Both the position numbers and the translations under genes were made by a program. Positions 51,809-61,327 of a stretch of 64,000 nucleotides of DNA are shown here, in pieces. The notes under the pieces were generated by a model. The model searched no databases and had not been told where the DNA came from. It worked only from the letters and a program-made list of their open reading frames with translations. Source of the DNA: Halobiforma lacisalsi AJ5 (GTDB lineage: Archaea; Halobacteriota; Halobacteria; Halobacteriales; Natrialbaceae); the NCBI RefSeq assembly GCF_000226975.2, contig NZ_CP019285.1, positions 3,968,001 to 4,032,000 on the forward strand, in the 5' to 3' direction. Every line of letters begins with the position of its first letter. Positions within the stretch are counted from its first letter, which is position 1.

Positions 51809-51978
51809 CGTGACTCGACTGTTTCGACGATCTCGTGTTCGATCTCGGCCTTTCCACCGGTCGGCCGGGCGAGCGTGGTTCCGCAGACTGCACAGGCGAC
51901 CTCCGTGGAGGCCTTGCCGAAGACGACCTGTTCGTTCTCGCAGTCACCGCAACGGACGCTGTAGAAGTTTCCTGCCAT
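51805..51978 (-). CDS. rps27e: Small ribosomal subunit protein S27e (eS27)
   Basis: 57 residues from ATG 51978 ([20 protein letters not shown]). Four-Cys zinc finger CGDC...CAVCG. Overlaps aIF2alpha by four bases and follows L44e by five. Confidence 0.95.
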   Translation of the reverse strand: MAGNFYSVRCGDCENEQVVFGKASTEVACAVCGTTLARPTGGKAEIEHEIVETVESR

Positions 51979-51983
51979 CGTAA

Positions 51984-52265
51984 TCACTCCTGGAACTCGA
52001 GTCGGCCGGCGCGCCATCCCTCGCGGAGGTGGGCCTTGCCACACTCGCTGCAGCGGTACTTGAGGTCGGTCTTCTTGGTCGGCTTCTCGCCGGCCGGCAC
52101 CTTCGAGAAGCGACCGGAGTTACCGATGCTCGAGGTGTGTCGCTCGGTACGCCGAGCGTCCCACTTCATCCCCGACGAGCGGCCGGATCGGGCCTTCTCG
52201 ACTTCGTGTTCGTGGTGTTCGTTGCAGTGCGGGCAGTACGTATTGAATCGGCGTGGCATCTGCAT
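51984..52265 (-). CDS. rpl44e: Large ribosomal subunit protein L44e (eL42)
   Basis: 93 residues from ATG 52265 ([20 protein letters not shown], as in Haloarcula). Zinc site YCPHCN and [34 protein letters not shown] is highly conserved. First gene of the L44e-S27e-aIF2alpha-Nop10-PAC2 operon. Confidence 0.95.
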   Translation of the reverse strand: MQMPRRFNTYCPHCNEHHEHEVEKARSGRSSGMKWDARRTERHTSSIGNSGRFSKVPAGEKPTKKTDLKYRCSECGKAHLREGWRAGRLEFQE

Positions 52266-52450
52266 CGTTATCTCACTTGCCGTGGCCTAAGACGGGGCCG
52301 TTTAAAACCCGTTTGGTTCGTTGTCGTCGGCCGACGGAATGGGGGCGAAGGGCTGTCCGATCGAACCGACGACCACCGGGACGCCGGGAGAGCGACCGAG
52401 TGCGTCACGCGTTCGAAGCGTTTAATCGTCCCTCTTCCGAACTCCGACCT

Positions 52451-52717
52451 ATGAAACAGCTCATCATCTACGGGGACCCGGGGATCCGAAAGGGCGCCAT
52501 CGTCGAGTACGACGGCGAAGAGGTGGTCTGTTTCGGGATCAACCGCAACGGCGAGTGGCACGGCCCCGAGGACGTCCAGCTCTGGTGTACCGTCGGCGAC
52601 CAGTCCGAGTACGAGGACTACGAGAAGCGAAACTACGTCCCCCACTTCCTCGACGTCGATCGCGTCGACGCCGCCGACGTCGACGTGATCCGGGCGAACG
52701 GCGACCTCGCACTGTAA
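52451..52717 (+). CDS. Haloarchaeal conserved small protein (HAH_0734-like)
   Basis: 88 residues (MKQLIIYGDPGIRKGAIVEY). The frame begins with a strand-turn GDPGIRKGAIVEYDGEEVVCFGINRNGEWHG and carries VQLWCTVGDQSEYEDYEKRNYVPHFL. It is recognised as a halophile-conserved family without function. Divergent from L44e with 185 bases between. Confidence 0.75.
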   Translation: MKQLIIYGDPGIRKGAIVEYDGEEVVCFGINRNGEWHGPEDVQLWCTVGDQSEYEDYEKRNYVPHFLDVDRVDAADVDVIRANGDLAL

Positions 52718-52900
52718 CGCCGACCGCGCCTCGCGCGGATCGCCGCACCCGATCGCTCGCCGACCGTTTTTGCTCCGGGTACCTCGTCCCGTCGCACCCG
52801 ACGTGTCACCTCCCGACAGTCGGTTCCCGCTCACCACAACTGACAGGCAAGCTATCATTTTCAGTACGTTTTTGAGGGATCGACGGGACCCTACGGACGA

Positions 52901-53767
52901 ATGAGCCGGACGCTCGGTCTCGTCGTTCCGGCGTTTCGCCCGAACGTCGATGCCCTCCGCGCGTACGTGTCGGATCTCGACGAGCGCCTCGAGCCCGCTG
53001 CGATCCGGATCGAACTCGACGATCCCCGGCCAGAGACGGTCGAGTCTCTCGAGGCGCTTCCGGCGACGATCAACGCCGTCGACGACCGGCGTGGCAAGGG
53101 GGCCGCGGTGACGGCTGGGTTCTGTGCGCTCGAGACGGACGTCCTGGCCTTCGCCGACGCCGACGGGAGCACGGCGGTCGACTCCATCGAAACGATCGTC
53201 GACCGGGCCCGCGAAGGGGGTGCGGACCTCGTAGTCGGCACCCGCCGTCACCCCGAGGCCGACGTGCTCTCGAGCCAGTCGGCGCTCCGCGAGCGCCTCG
53301 GTGACGCGTTCGCGTGGCTTGCCCGCCGGTTGCTCGCCGTCTCGGTGTCGGATTACCAGTGCGGCGCGAAAGCCATCGACGCGGAGGCCTGGACGGCGGT
53401 CTGTCCGCACCTCCGGGAACACGGCTTCGCCTGGGACGTGGAACTGATCGCGCTCGCGGACGCCCTGGGCTATCGGATCGAGGAGGTACCAGTGACGTGG
53501 GCCGACGCGCCCGATTCGACGGTCTCCTCGGTCGAAACCCCCCTCGAACTCGTCCGCGGTGCGGTCCGCGCTCGCCGGCGTGCGACGCGAGTGAGTGCGA
53601 GCGAGGAGAGGGACGACCAGGGTAGCCGGCGCTGGAGACCCCTCTCGTCCGTCGCGAATCGCCCGTCGGAGCCGACACGGGTGATCGAACGGCTGGAACT
53701 CGAGCGGGGAGCGAACGCCGAGTTCCCGCCCGAATCGGACCCTGACGGCAACGCCGACGATGATTGA
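52901..53767 (+). CDS. GT2 glycosyltransferase, dolichyl-phosphate-sugar-synthase-like
   Basis: 288 residues. GT-A fold: nucleotide strand GLVVPAFRPN, TINAVDDRRGKGAAVTAGF, the metal-binding DADG in FADADGSTA, VVGTRRHPEADVLS and SDYQCGAKAIDAEAW, which match ALG5/DPM-like enzymes that move glucose or mannose to dolichyl phosphate. C-terminal 60 residues are Arg/Ser/Glu-rich, without a clear membrane anchor; the downstream GtrA protein, whose gene overlaps this one by eight bases, may supply membrane attachment or flippase function. Confidence 0.85.
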   Translation: MSRTLGLVVPAFRPNVDALRAYVSDLDERLEPAAIRIELDDPRPETVESLEALPATINAVDDRRGKGAAVTAGFCALETDVLAFADADGSTAVDSIETIVDRAREGGADLVVGTRRHPEADVLSSQSALRERLGDAFAWLARRLLAVSVSDYQCGAKAIDAEAWTAVCPHLREHGFAWDVELIALADALGYRIEEVPVTWADAPDSTVSSVETPLELVRGAVRARRRATRVSASEERDDQGSRRWRPLSSVANRPSEPTRVIERLELERGANAEFPPESDPDGNADDD

Positions 53768-54206
53768 GTCCCTGCTCGAGGCGGTCCGAATGCGCGCCCG
53801 TGCGCTGGTGTCGATCACGCGATTCGGCCAGTTCGCGGGCGTCGGCGTCGTCGGTGCGGCAGTCGACAACGGCGTCTTGCTGTCGCTCGTGGAACTCGTC
53901 GGGATCGGGTTCGTCCCCGCGAAGGTCGTCGCCTGGGTGCTCGCGATCGCGGTGATCTTCGCGATCAACGAGGCCTGGACCTTCTCGACGTACGGACGGA
54001 TGGCCCCACGGGCGCTTGTCAAGCGCCTCCTGCGGTCGTACACGGTTCGATTCGGCGGCTTTCTGGTCACGCTGGGCGTCTACGCGGCGCTTATCGAACT
54101 GTTCGGTGTCTGGTACCTGCTCGCGAACGTGGTCGGTATCGCCGTCGGCTTCTTCGTCAACTACACGTTCGAGAGCCTCTTTACCTGGAAGGTCCACCGT
54201 GAGTAG
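53760..54206 (+). CDS. GtrA-family membrane protein
   Basis: 148 residues, four membrane helices (about 25-45, 52-72, 98-118, 122-140) with FGQFAGVGVVGAAVDNGVLLSL and ANVVGIAVGFFVNYTFESLFTWK, the family ending. Thought to flip lipid-linked sugars across the membrane; paired with the GT2 gene that it overlaps by eight bases. Confidence 0.88.
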   Translation: MIESLLEAVRMRARALVSITRFGQFAGVGVVGAAVDNGVLLSLVELVGIGFVPAKVVAWVLAIAVIFAINEAWTFSTYGRMAPRALVKRLLRSYTVRFGGFLVTLGVYAALIELFGVWYLLANVVGIAVGFFVNYTFESLFTWKVHRE

Positions 54207-54272
54207 CGACAGAAATCCCCACACGGCAGCGGAATCACAACCCTTAACTAGTGCACTCGGTTACGATGAGGT

Positions 54273-54347
54273 AGCGGGATGGGATAGCCAGGAGATTCCG
54301 GCGGGCTCATAACCCGCAGATCGGTAGTTCAAATCTACCTCCCGCTA
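54273..54347 (+). tRNA. Initiator tRNA-Met (CAT)
   Basis: 75 bases. Acceptor AGCGGGA / TCCCGCT plus discriminator A; anticodon loop CTCATAA (anticodon CAT at 54308-54310) on stem GCGGG/CCCGC with the three G:C pairs of initiators, and A1:U72. T-arm loop TTCAAAT. No intron, no encoded CCA. An AT-rich CCTTAACT lies about 25-31 bases upstream, and TTTT at 54349-54352 may terminate it. Confidence 0.95.
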
Positions 54348-54348
54348 C

Positions 54349-54352
54349 TTTT
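54349..54352 (+). terminator. Short oligo-T after initiator tRNA
   Basis: TTTT two bases after the mature 3' end; short but typical for archaeal tRNA genes. Confidence 0.35.
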
Positions 54353-54618
54353 CGCCGCGAACCTAACGAGACACGGAGACGAGTCCCCCGAGCGGCGAGA
54401 GTAGCTAGCGGCTCTCGTTACTATTTCGAATTCGTCGGGATAACGGCCCTCAGTACGCTTTCGAGCGGTGAGCGACCGGTATATCGTTCAAACCGTCTCG
54501 AGGCCGGAACCGAATCGCTCGGATGCCACGACGCCTCGGTCGGTCTGGCCACAAGTATTTCCCGGGAATGTCTCACGATCCCACACCTGTTTTCACCCCC
54601 GAGTTCCAACGCCGGGGT

Positions 54619-55599
54619 ATGTCAGGCCAGCCCACGTCGCTCCTCGAGCGGTTTCGGAACCCAGAGTATACGGGCGACAATCGCTGTCTCCCGTGTACCG
54701 CGGTCAACATTGTCATCGCGGCCGTCGCGAGCGCGCTGCTCGCGGTCGTCTCCGCCGGCGTAGGGGCCGTCGCCTTCGTCGCCTCGCTGCTCGCTATCTA
54801 CCTTCGCGGGTATCTCGTCCCCGGGACGCCGACGCTCACCAAGCGGTACTTCCCCGATCGCGTCCTCGCGCTGTTCGACAAGGGGCCGCATCCGGTCGAG
54901 GAGACGCGGGCGGCGAACGCCTCGACGGCTTCCGGCGGGACCGAGTCCGGAAACGGTTCGCCGGTCGAGAACGCCGCGGCCGAGAGCGACGCCGGCGATC
55001 CCGACGACGAGGAGTGGGAAACCCTCGAGGAACTCGAGCGCCACCGCGAGGAGGCGGTCGATCCCGAGACGTTCCTCCTCGAGGTCGACGTCGTCGAACC
55101 CTGCGAGGACGCGGACGACCTCTGTCTCACTGACGGGTTCGCCGACCGCCTCGAGGGAGCGATCGACCGCCACGCCGATCACGTCGGCGACCCGGACCCG
55201 GCCGCAGTCGCCGACCTGTTCGGCGCGGAGTCCGCGGCCGTCGAGGTCAAAGACCGCGAGTACCCCGCTATCGAGGTCGGTCGTCGAATCCACAAGTGGC
55301 CCGGGGACGCGGCGCTGATCGCCGACCTCGCGACCCACGACGCCCTGGATGCCTGGACGGACCGCTGGGAGACGGTGCCGCGCGGTCAGCGCGTCGAACT
55401 GCTCGAGGCGCTCCGGTCGTTCCACGACGCCTGCCCCCAGTGTGGCGGCGCGATCGAGTTGAACGACGAGACGGTCGAGTCCTGCTGTCGCGCCTACGAG
55501 GTGCTCGCGCTCGGCTGTCGCGACTGCGGGGAGCCCCTGCTCGAGTTCGACCCGACCGAAATCAGGGGACAGGACAGCGACGGCGGCGTCCAGCCCTGA
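54619..55599 (+). CDS. Membrane-anchored zinc-ribbon protein of unknown function
   Basis: 326 residues from ATG 54619 (MSGQPTSLLERFRNPEYTG). CLPCTAVN precedes two hydrophobic helices (about 28-45 and 47-70); an acidic linker (about 95-140) follows, then a globular domain to about 280 and a final zinc ribbon: ACPQCGGAIELN...SCCRAYEVLALGCRDCGEPLLEF. Similar haloarchaeal proteins are unannotated to my knowledge. Ends seven bases before the convergent DppB-like gene. Confidence 0.65.
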   Translation: MSGQPTSLLERFRNPEYTGDNRCLPCTAVNIVIAAVASALLAVVSAGVGAVAFVASLLAIYLRGYLVPGTPTLTKRYFPDRVLALFDKGPHPVEETRAANASTASGGTESGNGSPVENAAAESDAGDPDDEEWETLEELERHREEAVDPETFLLEVDVVEPCEDADDLCLTDGFADRLEGAIDRHADHVGDPDPAAVADLFGAESAAVEVKDREYPAIEVGRRIHKWPGDAALIADLATHDALDAWTDRWETVPRGQRVELLEALRSFHDACPQCGGAIELNDETVESCCRAYEVLALGCRDCGEPLLEFDPTEIRGQDSDGGVQP

Positions 55600-55606
55600 C
55601 GAAGGG

Positions 55607-56596
55607 TTACCGCCGCCCCGTATCGACCCGCGGATCGAGGCTGTTGTACGCGAGATCCTGGACGACGTTGCCCGCGATACCGACGCCGATGATGACGAGG
55701 GTACAGCCGAGGACGACCGGCAGGTCCCGCGCGTGGACGGCGTCGAAGAGGAGCCGGCCGAAACCGCCGATCCCGAACAGCGACTCGATCACGAAGACGG
55801 CCAGGACGAGCAACGCGAGCGCCTCGGTGAACAGCATCGAGAACAGCGGGATCGCCGCGTTACGGACGATGTGTTTCGCCACCCGCAGGCTCCCCGCGCC
55901 CTTGGCCTCCACCAGGGTCACGAAGTCGGCGGACGCATACTCGAGCGAGTGGGCCCGCGAGTAACTCACGTAGCCGCCAAGCAGCGTCGTCGCGGTGAGC
56001 GCGATCGGCAGGGCGTGATCGAACAGAAGCGCCGAGTTCGGTACCGCCTCGGTGCCGCGCAGCGAGACCAACATCCCGCCGATCCAGAAGTTCGGAAGGG
56101 CGAAACAGAGGTAGGCCGTGGACAGCCCTGCGTTGGCGAGTCGACTCTCGGGGTGCAACGCGGCGTAGACGCCGACGGCGAGACCGAGCGCGATCGCGAG
56201 GCCGATCGCCGGCAGGATGTACATCGCCGTCCGCACGGTCGCGTCCATCACCATCGAGAACACCGGATCACCTGATCCCAGGACCGCTGCCTGGGAGCCG
56301 GATCCCCCCTCGGAACTGAGGAAGAACGCTTCTCCCCACTCGAGGGTGAGCATGTTGCCCATCCAGTCCACGTACTGCTCCCAGAGCGGTCGATCCAGCC
56401 CGTGAGTCGCGAGGTACTCCTCCATCGCGCGTTCGATCTCGGCCTCATCGGCCCCCACGAACCGCATTCGCCCCTCGAGGCCTTCGGCGACCCAGTCGCG
56501 GCTCATCGTGAACGCGGCGAAGACGGCTGTCAGGACGGTCCACGCGGCGACGAACCCCATGGCGAACCGCTTCGCGACGACCCGGAGAAACCCCAT
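55607..56596 (-). CDS. Peptide-type ABC transporter permease (DppB-like)
   Basis: 329 residues. Six membrane segments in the binding-protein-dependent permease pattern: N-terminal helix 10-30, a long external loop (31-120), helices from about 130, and the EAA motif FVTLVEAKGAGSLRVAKHIVRNA contacting the ATPases. Oddly, the partner DppC gene begins 307 bases away on the opposite strand rather than in the same operon, and no substrate-binding protein gene is in the window. Confidence 0.85.
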   Translation of the reverse strand: MGFLRVVAKRFAMGFVAAWTVLTAVFAAFTMSRDWVAEGLEGRMRFVGADEAEIERAMEEYLATHGLDRPLWEQYVDWMGNMLTLEWGEAFFLSSEGGSGSQAAVLGSGDPVFSMVMDATVRTAMYILPAIGLAIALGLAVGVYAALHPESRLANAGLSTAYLCFALPNFWIGGMLVSLRGTEAVPNSALLFDHALPIALTATTLLGGYVSYSRAHSLEYASADFVTLVEAKGAGSLRVAKHIVRNAAIPLFSMLFTEALALLVLAVFVIESLFGIGGFGRLLFDAVHARDLPVVLGCTLVIIGVGIAGNVVQDLAYNSLDPRVDTGRR

Positions 56597-56903
56597 CTCC
56601 GCTCACCTCGCGGAGACAGGGCAACCGGTCGCGACGGTCGGCCGCGACGCATCTCGATACTCACAGTGCCCCGACCGGGGACGGGATCGGGGATTCGAAC
56701 CTCGAGACCGCCGTAGGGCGAACGGATCGACGGGTCTGATCGAGCGCGATTGCGGTCCGACACGATCCGGTCGGAGCCGGGAGGGAATCATGGGACGTGG
56801 TACCAACGGACCTACAAAAAACGTATCGGTTCCCGAACTTCCGCGCCGATACTGGGCGAACTTTTATTATATGGTGGTATCTGATTACGATCATCCGCCC
56901 TCC
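56597..56903. other. Divergent promoter region of the dppB- and dppC-like genes
   Basis: 307 bases without a gene. On the plus side a TATA-like TTTTATTATAT lies at 56862-56872, 32-42 bases before ATG 56904. A tRNA-T-arm-like GGTTCGAATCC (minus strand, about 56691-56701) has no complete tRNA around it. Confidence 0.5.
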
Positions 56904-58097
56904 ATGAGTGATACTGACAATACCCACCGTTTCGAGCGGATCGACTGGGAGGAAATCGACCGCTCGGGACGATCCCTCTCGTCGACGAGGGCCACCGTCG
57001 TGGTCGGTCTACTCGCATTTACCGCACTGTATACCCTCGAGACGGCCGGTATCGTCTCGCTCGGGTGGCACCTCGAGCGCATCGACTGGGTGATCGTCCT
57101 GGGAATGGTCGTCCTGGGGTCGCTCGTGGGCGTTCCGGCCGTTCGACGACCGGACGTAACCCGTCGGATCCTCTCGAGGCTCGTCTCACGGCCGACCCAC
57201 GCCGCTGCCGCCGGATTCCTCGCTGCGCTGTCGCTGGTCGGTATCTTCGGTTCCCTGATTCTCGGCTCGCCGGAACTATCGTTCGCCCACCGACTACATG
57301 CCCCGTACGGGTTCACGAGCCAGGCCGGGTGGCACGCCGAGTGTCTCGGCGAGATCCACCAGGGCGAAGGGATCACGCGCTACTGTGAGGGCTCGCTCTC
57401 GTATCCGCTGGGAACGAACCACCGGGGCCACCCGATGGGGTACCTGCTCGTCGAAGGGGCACGGATAACCCTCTACGTGCTCGTCTTTACCGCCGCGTTT
57501 ATCGTCCCGCTGGCATCGACGGTCGGCGTCGTGGCTGGCTTCAGAGGGGGCCGAATCGACGACCTTCTGACGAGCTACATCGACGTCCAGTTGTGCGTGC
57601 CCGCGATCGTCGCGTTTTTCATCGGCTACATGTACTGGAACGCCTCCCTGCTCCTGTTGCTCGCGATGTTCGGCCTCCTCAGCTGGGGCGGGATCGCCCG
57701 CCTCGTCAGGAGCGAGACGTTACAGCGCCGCGAGGACGGCCACGTGCTGGTCGCTCGCAGCCTGGGCGCATCGCCGGTGTATATCGCGAAACGCCACATC
57801 GTGCCGAACATCACCAACACGCTCGTCCCGGCGATCTTCCACCTGCTCGCGCTGCTCGTGCTGGTCGAGGCCGGGGTTGCGTTCCTGGGCTTTCACGACA
57901 TCGAACTCTACTCGTGGGGGTCGACGATCCAGGAGGGTCTCGACCCGCCGGTGACCGGCGTCGGGCTCAGGATGGCCGCCCACGAGATCTGGTGGGTCTC
58001 GACCCTGCCTGCAGTCGCGCTGACACTGACCCTCGCTTCGCTGAAGCTCGTCGGCGACGGGCTTCGCGACGCGCTCGATCCCCGACAGAACCCATGA
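56904..58097 (+). CDS. Peptide-type ABC transporter permease (DppC-like)
   Basis: 397 residues from ATG 56904 (MSDTDNTHRFERIDWEEIDRS), which starts after a TATA-like element; longer frames upstream are unlikely. Three to four N-terminal helices before the usual DppC unit make it longer than typical (about 300). EAA motif ETLQRREDGHVLVARSLGASPVYIAKRHIVPN, then ends [13 protein letters not shown] as DppC proteins do. Stop overlaps the next ATPase start (ATGA). Confidence 0.88.
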   Translation: MSDTDNTHRFERIDWEEIDRSGRSLSSTRATVVVGLLAFTALYTLETAGIVSLGWHLERIDWVIVLGMVVLGSLVGVPAVRRPDVTRRILSRLVSRPTHAAAAGFLAALSLVGIFGSLILGSPELSFAHRLHAPYGFTSQAGWHAECLGEIHQGEGITRYCEGSLSYPLGTNHRGHPMGYLLVEGARITLYVLVFTAAFIVPLASTVGVVAGFRGGRIDDLLTSYIDVQLCVPAIVAFFIGYMYWNASLLLLLAMFGLLSWGGIARLVRSETLQRREDGHVLVARSLGASPVYIAKRHIVPNITNTLVPAIFHLLALLVLVEAGVAFLGFHDIELYSWGSTIQEGLDPPVTGVGLRMAAHEIWWVSTLPAVALTLTLASLKLVGDGLRDALDPRQNP

Positions 58098-59188
58098 CGC
58101 TTCACACCGACGATACGACGGACGGTACCGACGCGCTGCGACGCGGCGACCGCAAGCCCCTGCTGACCGTTCGGGACCTTCGAACACACATCACCACCGA
58201 GGGGGACTCTATCCGCGCCGTCGACGGCGTGAGCTTCCGGATCGACCGCGGCGAGACCGTCTGTCTCGTCGGCGAATCGGGCTCCGGGAAGAGCGTCACC
58301 TGCCAGTCGCTGACCGGGCTCGTCCCCCGACCGCCGGCCGAGATCGTCGGCGGCACGGTCGATTTCGACGGCAACTCGCTGCTCGAGGCCGAGGAGTCGC
58401 AACTGCAGGCGATCCGCGGGAGCCGCATCGCCCACGTGTTCCAGAATCCCCAGAGTGCGCTCGATCCGGTCTATACGGTCGGTGACCAGCTCGTCGAGGC
58501 GATCACGATCCACGAGGACGTTCCCGAACGCGAGGCGGTCGACCGCGGAATCGAACTCCTCGGGCGGGTCGGCATCCCGAACGCGGCCGCGCGCGTGGAC
58601 GACTACCCCCACGAGTTCTCCGGCGGGATGCAACAGCGGGTAGCGATCGCCATCGCGCTCGCGGCCGACCCGGACCTATTGATCGCCGACGAGCCGACGA
58701 CCGCCGTCGACGTGACGGTCCAGGCCCGGCTGATCGAACTCTTCCGAGATCTGATCGACGGCGGGATGTCCCTCCTGCTCGTGACCCACGATCTCCGGGT
58801 GGTCGCCGCGCTCGCGGACCGCGTCCTCGTCATGTTCGGCGGAACGATCGTCGAACGCGGCCCCGTCGAGGATCTGTTCGATCGCCCCGCCCACCCCTAC
58901 ACCCGCGAACTGATGGCAAGCTACGACGGCGTCTCACGTCGTGACGATCGCTCGGCTCGAGGGGCGATCCCGGGCAACGGCTGCCGGTTCCGTGGCGAGT
59001 GTCCCCACGCGGTCGACGACTGTGCCGGCGGCGATCAGCCCGCCTTCCACCCCGTCGAAAGCCGGGACGCTCACCGGGCCGCCTGCGTCTACTACGGCCC
59101 GGAGCGGGACCCGGCGACGATCGACGAACGGAGGGGACCGGACGAACGTCGACTGCTCGGCGGACCGGGAGGTGAGAGCCGTGAGTGA
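58094..59188 (+). CDS. Peptide-type ABC transporter ATPase (DppD/OppD-like)
   Basis: 364 residues. Walker [10 protein letters not shown]-loop [13 protein letters not shown], signature [12 protein letters not shown], Walker [13 protein letters not shown] and His switch VTHDL. The C-terminal cysteine set [15 protein letters not shown]...RAACVYYG (C-x5-C-x6-C-x19-C) matches the [4Fe-4S]-type oligopeptide ATPase tail. Overlaps the following ATPase gene by eight bases. Confidence 0.9.
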   Translation: MTLHTDDTTDGTDALRRGDRKPLLTVRDLRTHITTEGDSIRAVDGVSFRIDRGETVCLVGESGSGKSVTCQSLTGLVPRPPAEIVGGTVDFDGNSLLEAEESQLQAIRGSRIAHVFQNPQSALDPVYTVGDQLVEAITIHEDVPEREAVDRGIELLGRVGIPNAAARVDDYPHEFSGGMQQRVAIAIALAADPDLLIADEPTTAVDVTVQARLIELFRDLIDGGMSLLLVTHDLRVVAALADRVLVMFGGTIVERGPVEDLFDRPAHPYTRELMASYDGVSRRDDRSARGAIPGNGCRFRGECPHAVDDCAGGDQPAFHPVESRDAHRAACVYYGPERDPATIDERRGPDERRLLGGPGGESRE

Positions 59189-60506
59189 ACGGATCGGCGG
59201 GGCCGACGAGCGCTCCGACCCTCTCCTCGAGGTCGAGGACCTCGAGACCCACTTCCCGATCACGCGGGGATTCCTCCGGCGCGAGGTCGGCCGCGTCCGC
59301 GCCGTCGACGGCGTGAGTTTCCGGATCGACCGCGGCGAGACGTTCGGCCTGGTCGGCGAGTCCGGCAGCGGCAAGACGACGACGGCGCTGTCGGCGCTGC
59401 GCCTCGAGGAGCCGACCGGCGGCGAGATTCGGTTCGACGGCGAGTCGGTCACGGACCTGTCCGGGGCCGACCTCCGGGCGTTCCGGCGGCGCGCGCAGCT
59501 GATCGTCCAGGATCCGAACGACGCGTTCAACCCCCGGATGACGGTCGGCGAGGCCGTCGCGGAACCGCTTGCCCTCCACGGAATGGACGACGCCGAGCGG
59601 CGCCAGCGGATCGTCGCCGACCTGCTCGAGCGGGTCGGTCTCGCGGCCGACGACGCCGACCGCTACCCTCACGAGTTCTCCGGCGGCGAGAAACAGCGCA
59701 TCGCCATCGCGCGGGCGCTGGTGCTCAACCCGGACCTGATCGTGGCCGACGAACCGACCAGCGCGCTCGACGGCCGCGTCCAGTCCGACGTGCTCGCCCT
59801 GCTCGACGACGTCCGTCGCGAGTTCGACGTCGCCGTGTTGTTCATCAGCCACGACATCGACGTCGTCCGGCAGTTCTGCGACCGGCTTGCGGTCATGTAC
59901 CTCGGCGAGATCGTCGAACGCGGGCCGACCGCGGAGGTGCTGAACGATCCCGCCCACCCGTACACTCGCGTCCTGCTTGGCTCGGTTCCGAGCCTCGATC
60001 CCTCGGATCGGGAACTGGCCCGGCCGCTGACCGATTCCGTTCCCGAACCGAGCGATCCGCCCGCCGGCTGTCGATTCCATCCGCGCTGTCCCGAAGTGAT
60101 CGCCCCCGCGGACGTCGACCTCGAGGCCGATCTCTGGCGAACGGTCGCAGCCTTCCGGTTTTCCGTTCGAACCGGCGAGCTACCCCCGGAAATCGACGCC
60201 GCCCGCGGGAGCGAGGACCCGGAGCCAGGAATCGACGAGACGACGGTTCGGGAGGCGTTCGATCTCCCCGCGGAACTCCCGGACGACCGTGCCGAGGAGG
60301 GCGTCGCCGCCGCGGCCGAGGCGATCGCCCGCGGTGACCTCGATGCTGCGACCGATACCCTCGCGGAAGCGTTCCCGACGGTATGCGGGCGCGAATCGCC
60401 AGCCGACGGAGACCGACACGAGCGCCAGGTTCGGTGTCACCGGTACGATTCGGCCGTCGAGGCGGCTCCGCGCTCGTCGTCTCGAACGCTCGAGACCGAC
60501 GGCTAA
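59181..60506 (+). CDS. Peptide-type ABC transporter ATPase (DppF/OppF-like) with split cysteine tail
   Basis: 441 residues from GTG 59181. Walker A GESGSGKT, signature FSGGEKQRIAIA, Walker B LIVADEPTSALD, His switch ISHDID. The C-terminal region starts CRFHPRCP, but about 100 residues (through VREAFDLPAELPDD...LDAATDTLAEAFP) stand before the second Cys pair VCGRES...VRCHRYD. The homologous tail in the ATPase at 61328 has the same insertion, so it is a family trait here and not a local accident. Confidence 0.88.
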   Translation: MSERIGGADERSDPLLEVEDLETHFPITRGFLRREVGRVRAVDGVSFRIDRGETFGLVGESGSGKTTTALSALRLEEPTGGEIRFDGESVTDLSGADLRAFRRRAQLIVQDPNDAFNPRMTVGEAVAEPLALHGMDDAERRQRIVADLLERVGLAADDADRYPHEFSGGEKQRIAIARALVLNPDLIVADEPTSALDGRVQSDVLALLDDVRREFDVAVLFISHDIDVVRQFCDRLAVMYLGEIVERGPTAEVLNDPAHPYTRVLLGSVPSLDPSDRELARPLTDSVPEPSDPPAGCRFHPRCPEVIAPADVDLEADLWRTVAAFRFSVRTGELPPEIDAARGSEDPEPGIDETTVREAFDLPAELPDDRAEEGVAAAAEAIARGDLDAATDTLAEAFPTVCGRESPADGDRHERQVRCHRYDSAVEAAPRSSSRTLETDG

Positions 60507-60622
60507 TGGGTGCAGTCGGCGATCGAGGACCGTATGTAATAAAAGACGTGTAGCAGCCTCGACCTCGAGGGTAGAACGACGAGAAACGAGTTCTTACACG
60601 CCCCAAAGCGACGTTCGGCCGG

Positions 60623-61099
60623 TCACTCCGTTTCGGTTCGTTCGGCCTCCTCTTCCGGCACGATACGAACCGTCGTCTCCCCTGCGAGTCCCTTCCCGAC
60701 CGGGTCCTCGACGTTGATCTCCGCGCTGATCGTGTGTTCCCCGGGCTCGGCCGGCTCCCACTCCGAATCGGAGACCCGAAACAGCTGGTCCCAGCGTTTC
60801 GTTACTCGCTTTCGTTCGCCGCGATCGAGGACGAGTTCGCCCTCCTCGTCCGGCGGATCGTGGAGTTGGATCTCCGCGGCCTCCGCGAAGCCGTCGACCT
60901 TCCACGCCCAGAGAAGCGGCGAGCGCGTGGGGATGGCAACCGGGGCCGGAAGCGGGTTCCGAAGCGTCACGCGGAACGGGATCGGCTCGCCGACGGCGTA
61001 CTCCTCCTGGGGCGTCGATACCGTCACCGACACCGCACGGTGTCGCAGGCCCTGTGGGAGAACTCGCCGGCTCAACGCGGTCGAATCGACCGACCGCAT
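60623..61099 (-). CDS. BsuPI/DUF7974-like beta-sandwich protein
   Basis: 158 residues from ATG 61099 (MRSVDSTALSRRVLPQGLRH); a GTG at 61189 would add 30 residues. Strand-rich: VSVTVSTPQEEYAVGEPIPFRVTLRNPLPAPVAIPTRSPLLWAWKVDG (landmarks), GELVLDRGERKRVTKRW, WEPAEPGEHTISAEINVE, as in intracellular proteinase-inhibitor (BsuPI) sandwiches. Lies between the two ABC loci, unrelated in sequence. Confidence 0.65.
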   Translation of the reverse strand: MRSVDSTALSRRVLPQGLRHRAVSVTVSTPQEEYAVGEPIPFRVTLRNPLPAPVAIPTRSPLLWAWKVDGFAEAAEIQLHDPPDEEGELVLDRGERKRVTKRWDQLFRVSDSEWEPAEPGEHTISAEINVEDPVGKGLAGETTVRIVPEEEAERTETE

Positions 61100-61327
61100 C
61101 GCCTGTATCTTGTACGACGAGTCCTTCTCACGGGGTGTAAACGGCTCGTCGTCCCTGTGGAGCGCATCCGATTCGTAGATCCGGCGCACTGGTGCAAGCA
61201 GGGGCGGCGAAAACTAAAACGTTCGGGTCGTGTCGGCCGTCTCGAGCCCGTATTCGGGTGTCTGGAACCTCTTCGAGAAATCGCGGGTCGGAATTGGGGG
61301 TCGAGGAACCGCCCTGATCGATTCCGA

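Noticed and set aside
56680..56760. tRNA-like GGTTCGAATCC T-arm on the minus strand between the dppB- and dppC-like genes
   Set aside because: The T-stem has a mismatch, no D-arm or anticodon arm folds upstream, and no matching 5' acceptor strand is present; probably chance, though a tRNA-derived scar cannot be excluded.
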